Position numbers and translations under genes: made by a program
Source of the DNA: Ampelomyces quisqualis
Lineage: Eukaryota > Ascomycota > Dothideomycetes > Pleosporales > Phaeosphaeriaceae
Direction of reading: 5' to 3'
Length of the DNA: 64,000 nucleotides
Assembly (NCBI GenBank): GCA_018398575.1
Contig: JAGTXZ010000005.1
Coordinates: 806,001-870,000 of the forward strand
Notes under the pieces: generated by a model
Database searches by the model: none
What the model was told of the DNA's origin: nothing
The model's input: the letters and a program-made list of their open reading frames with translations, nothing else
Shown here: one piece after another, positions 24,308 through 36,656 of the stretch
How positions within the stretch are numbered: position 1 is the stretch's first letter
Layout: the number at the start of each line of letters is the position of its first letter

Positions 24308-26834
24308 ATGTCGGACTTATCTACGTGGATCGAAAAGAGCAGAGACCTATGGAAGCGCGTTTATGATGAGGTCATCGCGCCAGACCTCGAGGAGGAGTGG
24401 AGGAGGAGTACGGTGTTTTGCATGCGCTCTAGAGAGAAGCTGCTAACAGTTCCCCAGGAGATGCAGCACACGCGAAGGACCTGAAACACAGTGCGTCCTC
24501 CACTGAATGGATTGAACAAATACTAACGTGCAGGTAGACGAAGAAATCCAGCAGAGTATGAAAAATCATGTGCAAGGGCTAGTCATCAAGAACTCCTGTC
24601 TAGCCTCTGAGAACGAGCAGCTTAAGCAGCAATTGGAGCTTTCATCCAGGAATGCTTCATCAAATCTTGGCGCGGTGCCCCAGCCGGGCGAAACGACGTA
24701 TGGAGCAACAGATGAACCTGGCAAGAGTGTGCACACGTACGATGAGCTCAGTAAGAGGCACCAGGATCTCTTGCAGAGGGTTAAATATCTGGAGAGGAAG
24801 AACCAGGCCGTCATGCTGAAGAACAAAGAAATGAAGGAGTGTGTTCGTGCGTGGCAAGAGTATGCCGATCGTCAGTCGGGCAAACAGAAGCAAAAGAGCG
24901 AGGCTAAAGCTGGGGACGATCGCCCAAGACTTTCTGCCATTCCTCTCATAGAAGACTCTCGACCTTACATGCCAGCTAGTCCTAGGTCGATAGCTGCCAT
25001 TCGAACTCCGCTGTTAGGCACAGACACGGAGCGCTCCTCGCCTGCACCCATCACCTCGCTGGTAGATACAGAGAGTGAACATGGCGTTGTAACAATGTCC
25101 CCAGGACCTGGAGGAAATCACGAAATTGCGGGCCTCGGGAGTCGAAATGGCTCAGTCACCCCGAAGCCGCCTACCTACGTCAGGTCTTCTCTGCAAAATA
25201 CAGCAAGCAACGACGAGTTTCCTCTGAATGTCCCATCGAGCGCTACCTTGGGTGGGGATGCCAGCAAACGCCTTCAATCGTACTTCCGAGGAGCTAACCC
25301 AGGTTCAAGCCAGACTACGGTGGACGAGAATACTCAGCAAAGCGCGAGACAAATCGACCTGAGCATGCTGGTGGATGACGATGAGATGCCGCAGTTTTTG
25401 TCAGCACGATCTCTCAAGCGAAAGCGCGGCCCATCTTCCAGATTTGACATATATGGAGATCGTTCTTCAGACGGCACCCCGGTGAAGCCGTTTCGAGTCA
25501 AGGAAGAGCCACTGAGCAGTCCTCCGAACATTCACACCCTGATGCGCAAAGAGACAATTGATTTGGACGACCCCGCCTCGACACTACTACAAACGCCACG
25601 CTACTCAAAGTCGAAGCCTGCCGTCAGCTCGATTAGCACTGGTGTCGCTCGCCACCAGAGATCTAGCAGTGCGCCTTTCTCTCAAGCTATGAAAGTGGAC
25701 CAGCCACGTCCTTTGCTTTTTCCCGAGGTGTCCGCCCTTCGCTCCGATTTGGTCATTCCTGGGGAGGCAGTGGATGTAGAAAGTCGATCACGCAGCGAAC
25801 CGTCAAATCCAGATGACATTGTGCCTGACGTGCTACAACGTCTCGATCCAAACGCAGTGGTCCTTCCCGATCAAGAACGTACTCGGAAACGATCCAAGCG
25901 AGCCGAAGTTTGCAAGGCAGACAAGCACGGTTTCCTGTCAGAATCTGGTGAAGACCCACCGCCAGCTGATGAGAATGCGAGCAGATTGGCGCCAGGAGTA
26001 GCACGAGCGAAGATCAATCGGAGATTGCAAGACCATTCAGGCTCTAAGTCTGCTCGGATACACGGATACCAGGCGACAACAACGCCTAGCACTACGAAAG
26101 TAAAGGTAGAGCTGAGTTCAACACCCCCATATGCTTCCCATATTACACAAGACGCTTTCGTTAGGGCTAAACAACACAAACAACGAGAGGCTGTGGCCCG
26201 CCCCGTTGAAAGAGATCAAGTCGTCACCGGGGACCGACCACAATGGAGTATGAAGACTGCTCAGTCCCGCACAAGTGGTCGTAAATCTCCCGTTTCGCCC
26301 CCGAAGCAACAACGCGCGATTCGAAATAAGCCCTTTGCGCAGCTCACCCTTCAAGACTTCAAACCGAACCCAGCCTACAACCAAGGTTATAGTTATGCTT
26401 TTTCTGAAGCTGTTCGCAAGCGCGGCGAACGCATGTGCTTGCCCGGCTGTACCAATCCGCAATGCTGTGGCTCCACATTCCGCACACTGGCTGAAGCTCA
26501 AGCTCCCTTGACATCTTCCCAAGAAGAGGTGCTGTTAGAGGACTATCTGGGCGAAGCGTATGACAACATGAGCTTAACTCAGATGAAGTCTGAAGAGCGG
26601 CAAGAATTAATACTACAAGCGCGGACAAGGAAGATCGCCAAAGAAGCTGGAAAGCATCGCGAAGCCTATGAGCGACGCCGGACACCGCCTGGGTTCTGGC
26701 GCGTGGATTTTCCAACTACACAGGAACAGCAAGAAGACAGGGAGAAATCGAAAGAACAGGTGAAGCAGGTTGTGCAAGAGCGATGGCTCGAAGCAAATCG
26801 TAAGGGCGGCAAGTGGATCTTCAGAGACGAGTGA
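24308..26834 (+). CDS. SAE2: Ctp1/Sae2/CtIP DNA-end resection activator
   Basis: Three exons, 24308..24407, 24458..24490 (a 33-bp micro-exon) and 24538..26834, give 809 residues. The start is MSDLSTWIEKSRDLWKRVYD. The joined N-terminus forms a coiled coil (EEIQQSMKNHVQGLV, then SENEQLKQQLE) expected to tetramerise. A long disordered, Ser/Pro-rich middle follows. The C-terminal Sae2/CtIP domain has LTLQDFKPNPAYNQGYSYAF, a Cys cluster (CLPGCTNPQCCG) and the end block ERRRTPPGFWRVDFP. The family activates Mre11 in the MRX/MRN complex to clip protein-blocked or hairpin DNA ends; phosphorylation in the disordered part controls it. The third exon must start at the second of two adjacent AG sites (AC GAA...) to keep frame. 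Confidence 0.9.
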
Positions 26835-27900
26835 TTGTTGTCTATATACACCACTCCATGATCGTAACGAGCTCCAATCAAACATTCAGCTGACGCAATG
26901 TATTTCTGACCAAGCTCGAAACGTGTTGTGATGTGCGATAGAGTCCATTCGACCTGAAGGCCAAATCAGAGGACAATTCTGAAGGCAACCGTAAAGCCTG
27001 AACCTTTCAGACATGTCGACACCAACATATCACCCTACTTGTGAATTTGCGAGTACTTCCCTCTGCTGCCCGACTAGTCAGTACCCTGGATGCACTTGAT
27101 GCAACCCATCATCTATCCGTCGCAAAATCGCAAAATGCCGGAATCAGAATCCCTGAGTACTATCCATGTCGACGGCTCCTCACACTACCTCAAACCCCTC
27201 CCTCATTACTTCGCTCCCACAGCAGCTGTTACCGAAGCGCGCATTGGCATCATGCCTCGTGGATCTCGGCATACTGGGCAAATGAAGTGGTGCAACCCCA
27301 GTCATTTCCAATCTGATACAGTGCCAGCCTGGGACTGGACTGCTTGATTAAAACGTGTCTAGTGGTATGCGGGGAAACGTTTATAGGGGTTTGGAAGGAG
27401 AACGGGGGATTGGACGGACTGTATGTCGCTGGGGTGTCGATGGAGAGGAGGGAGGAGGAATTGGGATATATGATGAGGGCGGGACTTCGCGTGCCCCAAA
27501 CAAGCCATCTGCGGATGGCGTGTGGTTGTGGTTGAGAGTCGGACTGGGGAGTATGGACGAAGCACTTGCTTTGATCAACGACGACGTCGAAGAAAGAGTA
27601 TCTGAGCTTGGCGGCGGAAGCGTGTTGTTGGAGAGATCCTTTGATACATGGCTAGCATAGTGTTGTCACTATTGATGAGGATGACTAGAAGAAGTCTGGA
27701 GGGGGAACAGGTATGAGACGCGGTTGTTGAAAGAGGTTAGTGTAAGAAGTGGCGAACCAAGAGGGAAGATGATGAGTACTTGAGACTTTTGTGGCATATC
27801 ATTGTTATTTTCTGATTCTACTCACGTGTTTAAACATGTCGTAAGGCTAATCTCAATGTGTGAATCAGCTTGAACCGTTCTACTACAATCTTGACGAGAG
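26835..27900. other. Convergent intergenic region, one weak small frame
   Basis: This lies between the 3' ends of Ctp1 and the aminopeptidase. A plus-strand frame ending at 27660 closes with SMDEALALINDDVEERVSEL and looks protein-like, but it has no recognised domain and no clear upstream exon. It may be a small lineage-specific gene or chance. Confidence 0.4.
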
Positions 27901-30900
27901 TCAAGGCAGGTACTTGTTGGCCTTCAACCACTCGCGCACGACTACTTCATCCCTCTTTGCGTACTTGGCATAGGACCTGATCGTGTCGTCGATGACCTCA
28001 AGACCCTTGTTGTAACCACGCGTGTCCTTGTCCTTGAAGAACGCAGCGATCTCGTCTGCGGTTTTGTCGTCGGTGAACTTGTTCAGACCGAAACGGAGGA
28101 AGCGCTCGAGCACGACCAAGTTGCCGCTAAGAGTTGGGTGGATCTTAGAGTCCCAGTTTTCACGCACAAAGTGCCATACTTCGGGTCGCACCTTACTGTT
28201 GCTGGCAAGTGCAATGGTACCGGAGTGCTTATCTTGCATAGCGACCTTGTCAGAAAAGATGAAAGACAAAACCTCCTTGGCGAGTTCCGATGTCTGCACG
28301 CGGCCTAATGACTGCAGACATATCTCTTTGCCATCAATGGAAGTAGTAGAGAGGTACTCCTTCTGAACGGCCTTGAGAGCAGACTCTCCGCGATGCCTGA
28401 CAGCGGTGGCAAAGATGGCTCTGCGGAGTGAAGGATGCATAGTGGACTTGTCGCCCGCGACGTATGCATCAAATCTCTTTAATGCTTCGTCTACCGTCGC
28501 CTGATGACCAGCTACACCAGCTGATAGAAGAAGGCTGGAACGGAGCTGACCTGTGAGGAAGCTCTCACCATCCGTGAACTCCCAGCCAATCTTTTCAACG
28601 GCTGGTGTGATGAGCTTGAGATGGTACTTCCCCAGGCCTTCGCTAACATCTTCGCTGCCGGATAGTGTGCTACGCACGTTGCCAATGTTGGTCAATATCT
28701 GTGACCATACCAGGTAGTCCGACTCGTCGGAGAACCGCTCCACCAGCGCCAGAAGACCTGTAGTTGACCCAAATCCAGACACCGCGTTGGCATAAGCATC
28801 GCCGATGAGTCCAATCTTGTCCTCTACGGTCAACTGCGATCGGGACTCGCCAAGCTTCTTGAGTCGATCTGCAGGGTAGTTGGTCCTGTAGAAGCCAGTG
28901 AGATTCTTGTTGATTTGGTAGAATCCATCATTGACGTTCCTGATGGTGTCCTCCTTCTTGGTAAGCGCTGTAGTCTCGTGCACTGATGCCTTGGAGGCAG
29001 AAGAACCTGTGTGAAGGCCAAGAGGAATCCACCAGGTGGTTTGGTCTTCCTCTGGTTTCACGTCGCCGGACAGAAGGAAACGCTGCTGATGCAGACCAAG
29101 CTGGCCGGGCTCTTCGGAAACAGTCACCACAGGGAAACCGATTTTGCGCACCCACAAGTCCATGAAACTGTTTACATCTTGACCCGAAGCTTTGCTGAGC
29201 GCTGACCATAAGTCGTTTGTGGTCGCATTCGAATACTGGTGGGCCTTGAGATAGTTGGCAACTCCCTGAAGGAAGACCTTCTCGCCCAAGTGAGCGCTCA
29301 ACATGCGAATAACCGAGCTACCTTTCAGATAGCTGATGTGGTCGAAGATTTGGTCAACTTCTAGGCCGTCAAACACCGGGACCTCGATAGGATGTGATGT
29401 TCGCAAAGCGTCAAGAGCAAAGGCTTGTTGCACGGAATCAGTCTATGGGCATGTCAGCATTGAGCAGAAAATTTACCTCGAGACTTGTGACGTACAACAA
29501 ATTGTCCCCAGACGTTCCAATCTACAAAGTTGTTAGCATGAAACGTGAAACATTCGAGACAAGTCTTACCGGGATAGAAGTGATCGATCGCGAGCCAGCC
29601 AACCCAGGTCGCGAAACCCTCGTTGAGCCACAGCTCACTCCACCAGTCCATGGTGACGAGGTTACCGAACCACTGATGGGCAAGCTCATGAGCCACAACG
29701 TATGCTACCCTGTTGCGGTAGCTGTCTGCTGAGGTAGCTGGATCGAAGAGCACGGCAGTTGTCCTGTTGCGGATTTGAGCATTGATTCGAATTGCTGTCA
29801 AGATAGACTGACCTGTACGTGATGAGACCCCAGTTCTCCATGGCACCGTGTGACTAGGACAATGGTTAGCCGAAGCTTTACTTCAAGGGTAGATTGCACG
29901 TATAATTGGCTAACCAATCAGCGCAATTTGCATACAAGTCAAGGCACCACTTACGAACTCATGCACGGCTAGAAGATCAACCTTAGGGAGAGGATAATCA
30001 ATCTGGAAAACTTCAGAAAAGTAATCCACAACCTTGGAACAGTTCTCCAATGCGAAACGGCCCTGCTCCTTCAAGCCCTTTGTGGTATACACCCTGACAG
30101 GAATGTTCTTGCCATTGTATTTGCGCTCCGTGAAAGCCTCAACGTACTCGAAGTCTCCAATAGCCCATGCCAGAAGGTATGTAGACATGATTGGGCTCCG
30201 CTCAAAGACAACAGTGTGAAAGCCATCACGTTTGCTGGACTTGACTTCTTTTTCGGGCATGTTGCTGAGCGCGGTCTGGTCCTTGGGTATCTCGATCTCT
30301 ACGTCGAAGCTGGCTTTGAGGTTCGGTTCGTCGAAGCAAGGAAATGCGCGGCGTGCGTCGCAGGATTCAAATTGTGTGCTGAACATGTAGTGGAACTCGT
30401 CGTCTTTGGCAACAGATGCTGGGACTTTGCCTTTGGGGGTGTACTTGGAGCGGTAGAAGCCTGCCATGACCTGTAGAAGTGTTATCAGACGGTAGACAAC
30501 GTGTCCAAGCTGAGTCCACCTACGTTGTTGATGGTGCCTTCGAATTTGATCTCCAAGGTAGCTTCTCCAGAATAGTTGATCTGCTCTCCAAAGTCCAGAG
30601 TAACACGCTGGCGCTTCTCGTCGAATGAGATGTTCTTCGCCGACTTGGTGCCACCGCCAGTCTTCAGCTCAGCACCGTGAACCTTGAGTTGATGAGCATT
30701 GAGCACAAGATCACTGAACCCATCATTCTTGTCGATCTTTGTGGTGATTGTAACGGTGCCTTTGTAGCCGAACTTTCCGCCGAACTCGATGTCATGGAGG
30801 GAGAGCGCATAGTGCGTGGGCTTTGCCCTGTTGGTGTCGGTGTTAGTCTGGTCATTAAATAAAGTCTGCTAGAGCCGAGAGGCAAACACACCAAGCTGGG

Positions 30901-30923
30901 AGGACATCTCGGTCTGAAGCCAT
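27901..30923 (-). CDS. APE2: M1-family zinc aminopeptidase (Ape2/Aap1 type)
   Basis: Seven exons: 30923..30892, 30827..30524, 30470..29955, 29853..29813, 29763..29570, 29521..29496 and 29442..27901. They give 884 residues starting MASDRDVLPAWAKPTHYALS. Hallmarks are the substrate-anchoring GAMENWG (about residues 287-293), the zinc motif HELAH (323-327) and the third ligand Glu 346 in NEGFA, exactly 18 residues after the second His. The C-terminal ERAP1-like helical domain ends WLKANKYLP. The enzyme removes N-terminal residues from peptides, mostly in the cytosol, downstream of the proteasome. Exons 4 and 6 are very short (41 and 26 bp), and the GAMENWG exon is easily missed. A longer N-terminal leader cannot be excluded. 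Confidence 0.93.
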
Positions 30924-31910
30924 ATTTGCAAAGCTACTTGTGACTTCGCTTTGACAGAATCGTTTCTGAACTCCAACGCGACTTGACCTAGCGGCTGTGA
31001 GTCGTGGTCGCAGCTTCAATTGAGCACGCGACGAGCTTTGAAGCGTTGTAGTGCTAGAAGAGAAGCTCCTGGACCTTGTAGTGGGGTTGGCGGAGCTTGC
31101 AGATAGAGAGAGAAGTGGTGTGACGCGTAGTTTAGTCCAGAGCCGCGATCGAGAACAGAGTCTCGAAGGAATGGTAAGGGCAGCCAGCTTTGATTGAGGG
31201 GTCGGAGTGAAGGAGTGGATTGCTTGCGGAGCTTAAATGCATGAGATGCGATCGTGCAGCATGCTCAGAAGGGAAGGTGCGTGCTGTTTGCCCCACGGTC
31301 AATCCCTATGGCGTGGCTAGCGCGGGGTCCAAGTGATGCATCATCGGACGGGAGTATGATGAAGCCATGAGCTTGAATTTTGTCTTCGACCGAACAGTCT
31401 CTGTTGAGGCAAGTGAACGTCCGTCTGACTCGCGACTACTGTATCTCGACACCAGCTTCTGCGAATCACCTTCTACAGCGTTGCACATCTCCCTGTCTCC
31501 AACTGTGAACCAATCAGCACTTGCTTAACACCGATGAGAGGGAATATGTTGCATCTGCTGGAAAAATAGCAATCGAGCGCATGTGCAGTGTTTAGGGACG
31601 AGACACACCAGGGAAGCAGCTGGGGTTGGGTCAAAGTCCAATTCAGTGGGTTCGAACGCGTGCTCTACCTCAGGATCGCTACGTAAACATAACCCATGAC
31701 AGTTTCCATGTATGCCTAGCTCATTATGCGCCCCCTGAACAGCCGTGATGACTCGCAAAGTGGTATCTCCGTAGGCGCCGTGTGAATGCTCCAAGCCCAA
31801 GCGCCAAATATGCAAAGAAAATTCCCACAACCCTCGAGCAGTCTAGCCGCGAGCTGATCAAATCTTCGGGTAGCCTACGCATCATGGTTATTTGTATACC
31901 ACACTGATCC
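30924..31910. other. Aminopeptidase promoter region
   Basis: A 987-bp gap. CT/GA-rich leader-like sequence lies near 30950-31200. No frame with a domain was found. Confidence 0.55.
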
Positions 31911-32384
31911 TTATATTCGAATCAGCACGTCAAGGCACTGGATTTTCCACTCTTTCTTTCCCAAAAGCCCCTTCACCCATTCGTATTCCTTTCCGCCACT
32001 CACTTGAGGCAACTTCCCACGGACGCCTTCTACTGCGTTTTTGACCAAAGCTTGCGCAGTGTGATTCGCCGCCTGCGCCAGCACGCCCGCCGTCTCGCCA
32101 AAGGTGCCATTCATAGCTAGTTCAGCGGTATCGGGCGCAAGCGGTGGATCGAACCAAGGGGTATGGAAATCGAACAGGGCGACGACGAGGATGAAGAGGA
32201 GGAGCGAACAGTATACGCATGGTCGGTTGAGGAAGTATGTTGTTGAGATGAAGAGGACGAGGTAGATGGGCGAAGCATTGGTTCGTAATCTACGTGACGT
32301 GTTAAAATGTTGCAGCGACTAGCACCGGAATGGTCAGACTTGCAGAAAGAAAAGTACTGGTATCCAGCTTCTTAAGCAGAACAT
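31911..32384 (-). CDS. Small membrane protein of unknown function, start uncertain
   Basis: Exon 32318..31911 encodes 135 residues with two hydrophobic helices (ASPIYLVLFISTTYFLN and CSLLLFILVVALFDF). A soluble tail runs from FDPPLAPDT through a Gly/Ala helix to KGLLGKKEWKIQCLDVLIRI. A CTGAC branch and TAG acceptor precede it. One model adds an ATG exon 32384..32358 in phase, but that intron would be only 39 bp. Alternatively, an earlier frame containing KHKKDNVLLKKLDTSTF could be the first exon. The hairpin-like pair of helices suggests an ER or reticulon-like membrane protein, but I do not recognise the family. It lies between two ER/proteolysis genes. Confidence 0.5.
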
Positions 32385-33054
32385 TGTCCTTCTTGTGTTT
32401 TGGTGCTCTTAAGCCTCGCGTGCGCACTTGGGGGGGGTTTCCGGACGAGGCGGCCGATGAGAGCAGATATAGTCAAGTCGTGTGGGAAAAGGGGAGCGAG
32501 CGAATGGTATGAATATGGCCGGTAAAGGGAAGAGGGAAAAGTGGTGGCGAGTGGACGCGGGTGTGTTGCTGGCTGTCATCACACGGCTGATTGGCAAGCA
32601 CGACCGAAGTCCGTGGTGGCGCGGAACCTTGCATGTGCCCCAGCCTCACCAACCCGACGTGTCGCAACCATGTCTATCCATGGACGCTGAGATCGCGACT
32701 TCAATTCACCTGAATGTGATGGATAGGCGGACTGAGTTGCGCAGCGCTGAGGATTTTCTCGTTCAGATTCCATTCGTAGCCCCCGTCAGCGCGCAATCTA
32801 AGCTAAACAGTCGTTGCTGGTGTGTACTCCACACACTTGGAGCCCTACTTCTAAATGCTGTAGAGCCATGAATGCGCGCCATGGCAAACAAAAGACCCGG
32901 ACAGCCACCAGCTCATCCGTTATTCCGCCAAGCCATCAGTCTCCAAACACCAGTTTTGGTTGCGCCCAAACCCTACAACACTTATGATACACGAAGATTG
33001 CGTCTATCGATACGTGACGCGTAAAGAGGAAAAGAAATACTGTCGATTCGACGC
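32385..33054. other. Intergenic, downstream of Erd2
   Basis: A 670-bp stretch between the small membrane protein and the Erd2 stop codon. An 8-base G run occurs near 32430. No frame with a domain was seen. Confidence 0.5.
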
Positions 33055-33944
33055 TCACACTGGAAGATTAAACTTCTTGCCTTGAACGACCCTGTGAGAA
33101 CATTAGGAAATCGTAGGTTGCTACAGTCGGTGGATGACTCACTTTGTGTAGTAAATGTAGAAAAAGTCCGAGTACAGAACGGTCTGGATGATTCCTGCAA
33201 TCACTGCAATGGGATCGTAGAAGCGAGGCACATCGAAGAAATAGCGGTAGATCCAGTTGGGAATATACAGAGCCCGGTATGCGCCGAGCGCAAAGAGGTA
33301 GTGGGTCGTGATCGTTTCCGCTTCGCCTGTTCGTTGCAGCATGAATAGTTGAGGGAGGATAGCGACCGATTCCAGCCAGATGGAGAATGCCCAGAGGATC
33401 TTTCCACAGCGTTAGCCCTTACGCTTTTCCACTTTCCAAGACTACCTACCTCGGAGAAAGTATATTTATAGGGGAACAGTATCGCCAGTACTGCACTCGC
33501 ACCCAGCAAGTATTGCACCTTGAACGTGTCCAGATTCGGGTCATGGGTCGGCTTAAAGTCGTTGAGCATGAGGTAAACCGTGTACGCGGATGTACTGATA
33601 AAGACGATTTTGAAGACCGTGTTGTAAAGCGATGTGGGCTCGTAGAAGGTCCATAGCAGATCGATGTATCGGGTGAGGTAGACAATGAGATAGAGGAACT
33701 GCGACTTGAACGAGATACCGGACGCGCTCTAGATAACTGTCAGGAATTGACCAGTCTGCGAGTGATGATCGCCATACGCTAGACGTCTTCATCTTATGCA
33801 GTAAGATCAAGATAGAGAACAGGTGGGATAAATCCCCTGAGCGCATGTTAGCATTTGCGAACATAGACAACAATTCACGCTGCGGCACTTCCGCGAACGC
33901 CGCAAGAAGCAGAGGGACTTACCCAGTAGCCGAAAGAGATTCAT
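33055..33944 (-). CDS. ERD2: ER lumen H/KDEL-retention receptor Erd2
   Basis: Five exons: 33944..33923, 33836..33778, 33728..33450, 33399..33143 and 33091..33055, encoding 217 residues, the family's normal length. The start is MNLFRLLGDLSHLFSILILL, and the seven-helix Erd2 fold follows with KMKTSS, GISFKSQFLYLIVYLTRYID, EALTTHY-like EAETITTHYLFALGAYRALY and FDVPRFYDPIAVIAGIIQTV. The end is VVQGKKFNLPV. The receptor binds escaped ER proteins with an H/KDEL tail in the Golgi and returns them in COPI vesicles. Exon 1 has only 22 bp and exon 5 only 37 bp. All phases agree. It is divergent from the ENGase gene. Confidence 0.95.
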
Positions 33945-34420
33945 GATGGCGCAAAATCGTGTCTTGCCTATCTGGTAAAAAGCGAGAGTGGACTGGACAA
34001 TTGTGCAAGAGTGCGCAGCGCTGTTGTCGAGAAATGACACGTTTGGCGGGAACCGCGCATGCAAGGCGATTGGAAGCTTAACGCGCCAAGACTCTGCCCC
34101 TGCCGTCCCAAAACGTTACTCCCGCACTGCCCGCTGCCGACGGGAGTCGCAAGCGTGTTCTGCCAGGTACCCAACCATATCAAGGTGCTTGAGCACATCT
34201 GATTGCAGCATGATCAGCACTGAATCGCCTCGATGCTTAACTCTCCGTGCGCATAACTAAATAGCATGCTCGCCTCATCGAAGAGTTGGACAGGCAGCAT
34301 CATGACCACCAGTACTCCGTACACATCATTTTGAAGATATCATTTCATGATCAAAGTCGCATTTTGCATAAAGGTGCCACTAAGAGATTACCTCGAGGGC
34401 TTCCAAACATCAACAGCATC
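33945..34420. promoter_or_regulatory. Divergent promoter region, Erd2 / ENGase
   Basis: A 476-bp region between the two divergent start codons. No unfolded-protein-response element was recognised with confidence. Confidence 0.5.
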
Positions 34421-36656
34421 ATGGCGACCTTGCTTGCCTGGAAAGACATACTTCGCCCCATTCGAGATGGGTACCGCCATTTCTTTCCTACACCAGACAC
34501 AGGGCCGTCACCGGAAGAGCGCAGCAAGAGACGCGAGCAAGACCAGCTCAAGGGCTTCACCTATTTTGACACTTTCGAGCAATTAGAGTCATGGGATGTG
34601 ACCCAAGTGGATCTACTGCAGAGAGCAAACACCCCGCTGCTGCCCCGCCCTGTCTACGCCGGCGTTGAGGCGTTGCCAAAAGCGAACGTATTACTATGCC
34701 ACGACTATGCAGGCAACTACCATGACTATGAAAGTGTCCAACAAATGGGCTTAGAAGACGAAATATATGCTTGCGAATACCTTCAGTTTGTTGAAATATT
34801 GGTGTACTTTTCTCATAAATTGGTATGTATACCGCCGCCAACCTGGACGAACACGTTGCATCGTAACGGCGTCAAATCACTAGGAACGATTCTGGTAGAA
34901 CCACAGACCAAGGACATAGAGAGGCTGCTGCAACGCACTGGCGCTAATGGCAGCGTGACTTTTGGGCTGGCCCAACAGCTGGCAAATATCGCAAAGTACT
35001 ATGGCTTTGACGGCTTTATTGTCAATATGGAGAAGCCTTTCGCAAAAGAGGAATGGGATGCTCATACCCTTCAGGCATTCCTTCTACAACTAAAGAGGGA
35101 GCTTGGAGATGACAGGGAGTTGATATGGTACGCATGGACACATTTCAACAGTATGAATGGCTTTCAACCGTCTAACCACTGCAAAATCTAGGTACGATGC
35201 GCTTACGGTGGACAACGAGATCCGCTATCAGAATGGTCTGAACCTCAACAACCTACCCTTTGCCCGAGCGTGCGGCAGGCTTTTGACGAATTACTGCTGG
35301 ACCGAGGATCAGGCAAGAGAATCTGTGCAAATTGCTTTAGAGTATAGCATGCCTCTAGAGAACGTGTTCTTTGGCATCGATGTTTGGGCCCAGAACAGCA
35401 CAGGATTTACACATCCCAGAACCACGTATCCCAGATTGGGTGGTGGCGGCACCAATACAGGAATTGCAGTGGCGAAGCTCGCAGAGTTGGGATTATCGGC
35501 TGGCGTGTTTGCCCCGGCCTGGTCATACGAGCACTTTCCCGGGCGTGGAAAAGAGATCGAAAGAGTAATGTGGGAAGGGGAAGCACTCCCAAGCGATATT
35601 GATTGTTCATGCGGTAATGCTATCTTCCGCCATAAGACATCAGGTGCCTGTATCTGTCAACATGGCAGACTCGCTCCCGCAGGCTCGGAAACTTTCTTCT
35701 TTACAGACTTTGCCCGTGCCGTCGAAGGCCATAGCGACGACGAGAGAGAGAAGGTGTACAGCGGACACACTCGTCATGCACAGATGGGCTCCCAGGCTCC
35801 GCTTCCGCTGCCAAGCCCTCTACCATCTGCAGATGAGGGTGGGCGCCCTCAACTTGTACACTGCTTTGGTGGACCCGCCGAAGGGCCTTCTAAAGTCGTC
35901 ATTAGCTATCGTGGCTGCCCTGCAACTACGTTTACAAAGGGCGGAGATTTGAGTCTCTCGATTGCCTTATATCGGTTCGACATGCCTGCCGACAACAGTC
36001 TACGGTTGACGATCAAATATCAGTGTCTATCGAAGGACATTATCGACGTTACCCCATCGCTGTATCTCGAGTTTACCGGCCACAAGCAGTCACTGCTCTT
36101 ATCATCTCGCGAGTCGGAAGGTATTTTTACTCTCGAGACAAGACTAGGCGTGTCTTCTTCGGCTGCCAACAGAATGGCTCGATTTGAAGAGCTAGGCGTT
36201 GATCTCCAAGGTTTTCATGGCACAGGCACCGTACCCATTCTTGAGATATATTCGATTAGCATCGTGCCAGAAGAGCAACACAACAACCCTCATCAACACA
36301 GTATTCAGGACATTCACATTGTACACCGTGGCGAAGGAGAGACCAGACATGTTCGCCTACGGTGGGAATATGCCGAGAATTACGAACGAAGAGTGAGGGA
36401 TGTGCCACACAGCGATGTAACTGGATCATTCTCGCACTTCATTGTCCGCATAGACGGGATGCAGATTGGTAGAGCATATACCCGGGAATACATCTTAAGC
36501 AGCCAGCTTATAGAGGCCTTGGCAGAGCAAGAGGTCGAGGTCGAAATCACCGGTGTGGGATTCGATGGGCAAACTCTTGCTTGCCAGAAGACCACTCTTG
36601 GCATGGGCAGTGGATCAGTGCCATTGCGTTGCATCAATGGATCGAAAGGGGATTGA
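34421..36656 (+). CDS. Cytosolic endo-beta-N-acetylglucosaminidase, GH85
   Basis: Two exons, 34421..35127 and 35192..36656, join in phase 2 across a 64-bp intron to give 723 residues. No signal peptide follows the ATG (MATLLAWKDILRPIRD). The GH85 barrel is clear: CHDYAGNYHDYE, YFSHKLVCIPPPTWTNTLHR, GVKSLGTILVE, then GFDGFIVNMEKPF with the catalytic pair Asn 202 and Glu 204, and FFGIDVWAQNSTG. The back half is a carbohydrate-binding-like beta region. The enzyme cleaves the chitobiose core of N-glycans (family knowledge). The cytosolic form would act on free glycans or on misfolded glycoproteins exported from the ER. Its divergent neighbour is the HDEL receptor. Confidence 0.93.

Noticed and set aside
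31651..31670. GGTTCGAA-like motifs (also near 7050 and 51983) as tRNA B boxes
   Set aside because: No A box at the right distance and no cloverleaf; the one at 51983 lies inside protease coding sequence.
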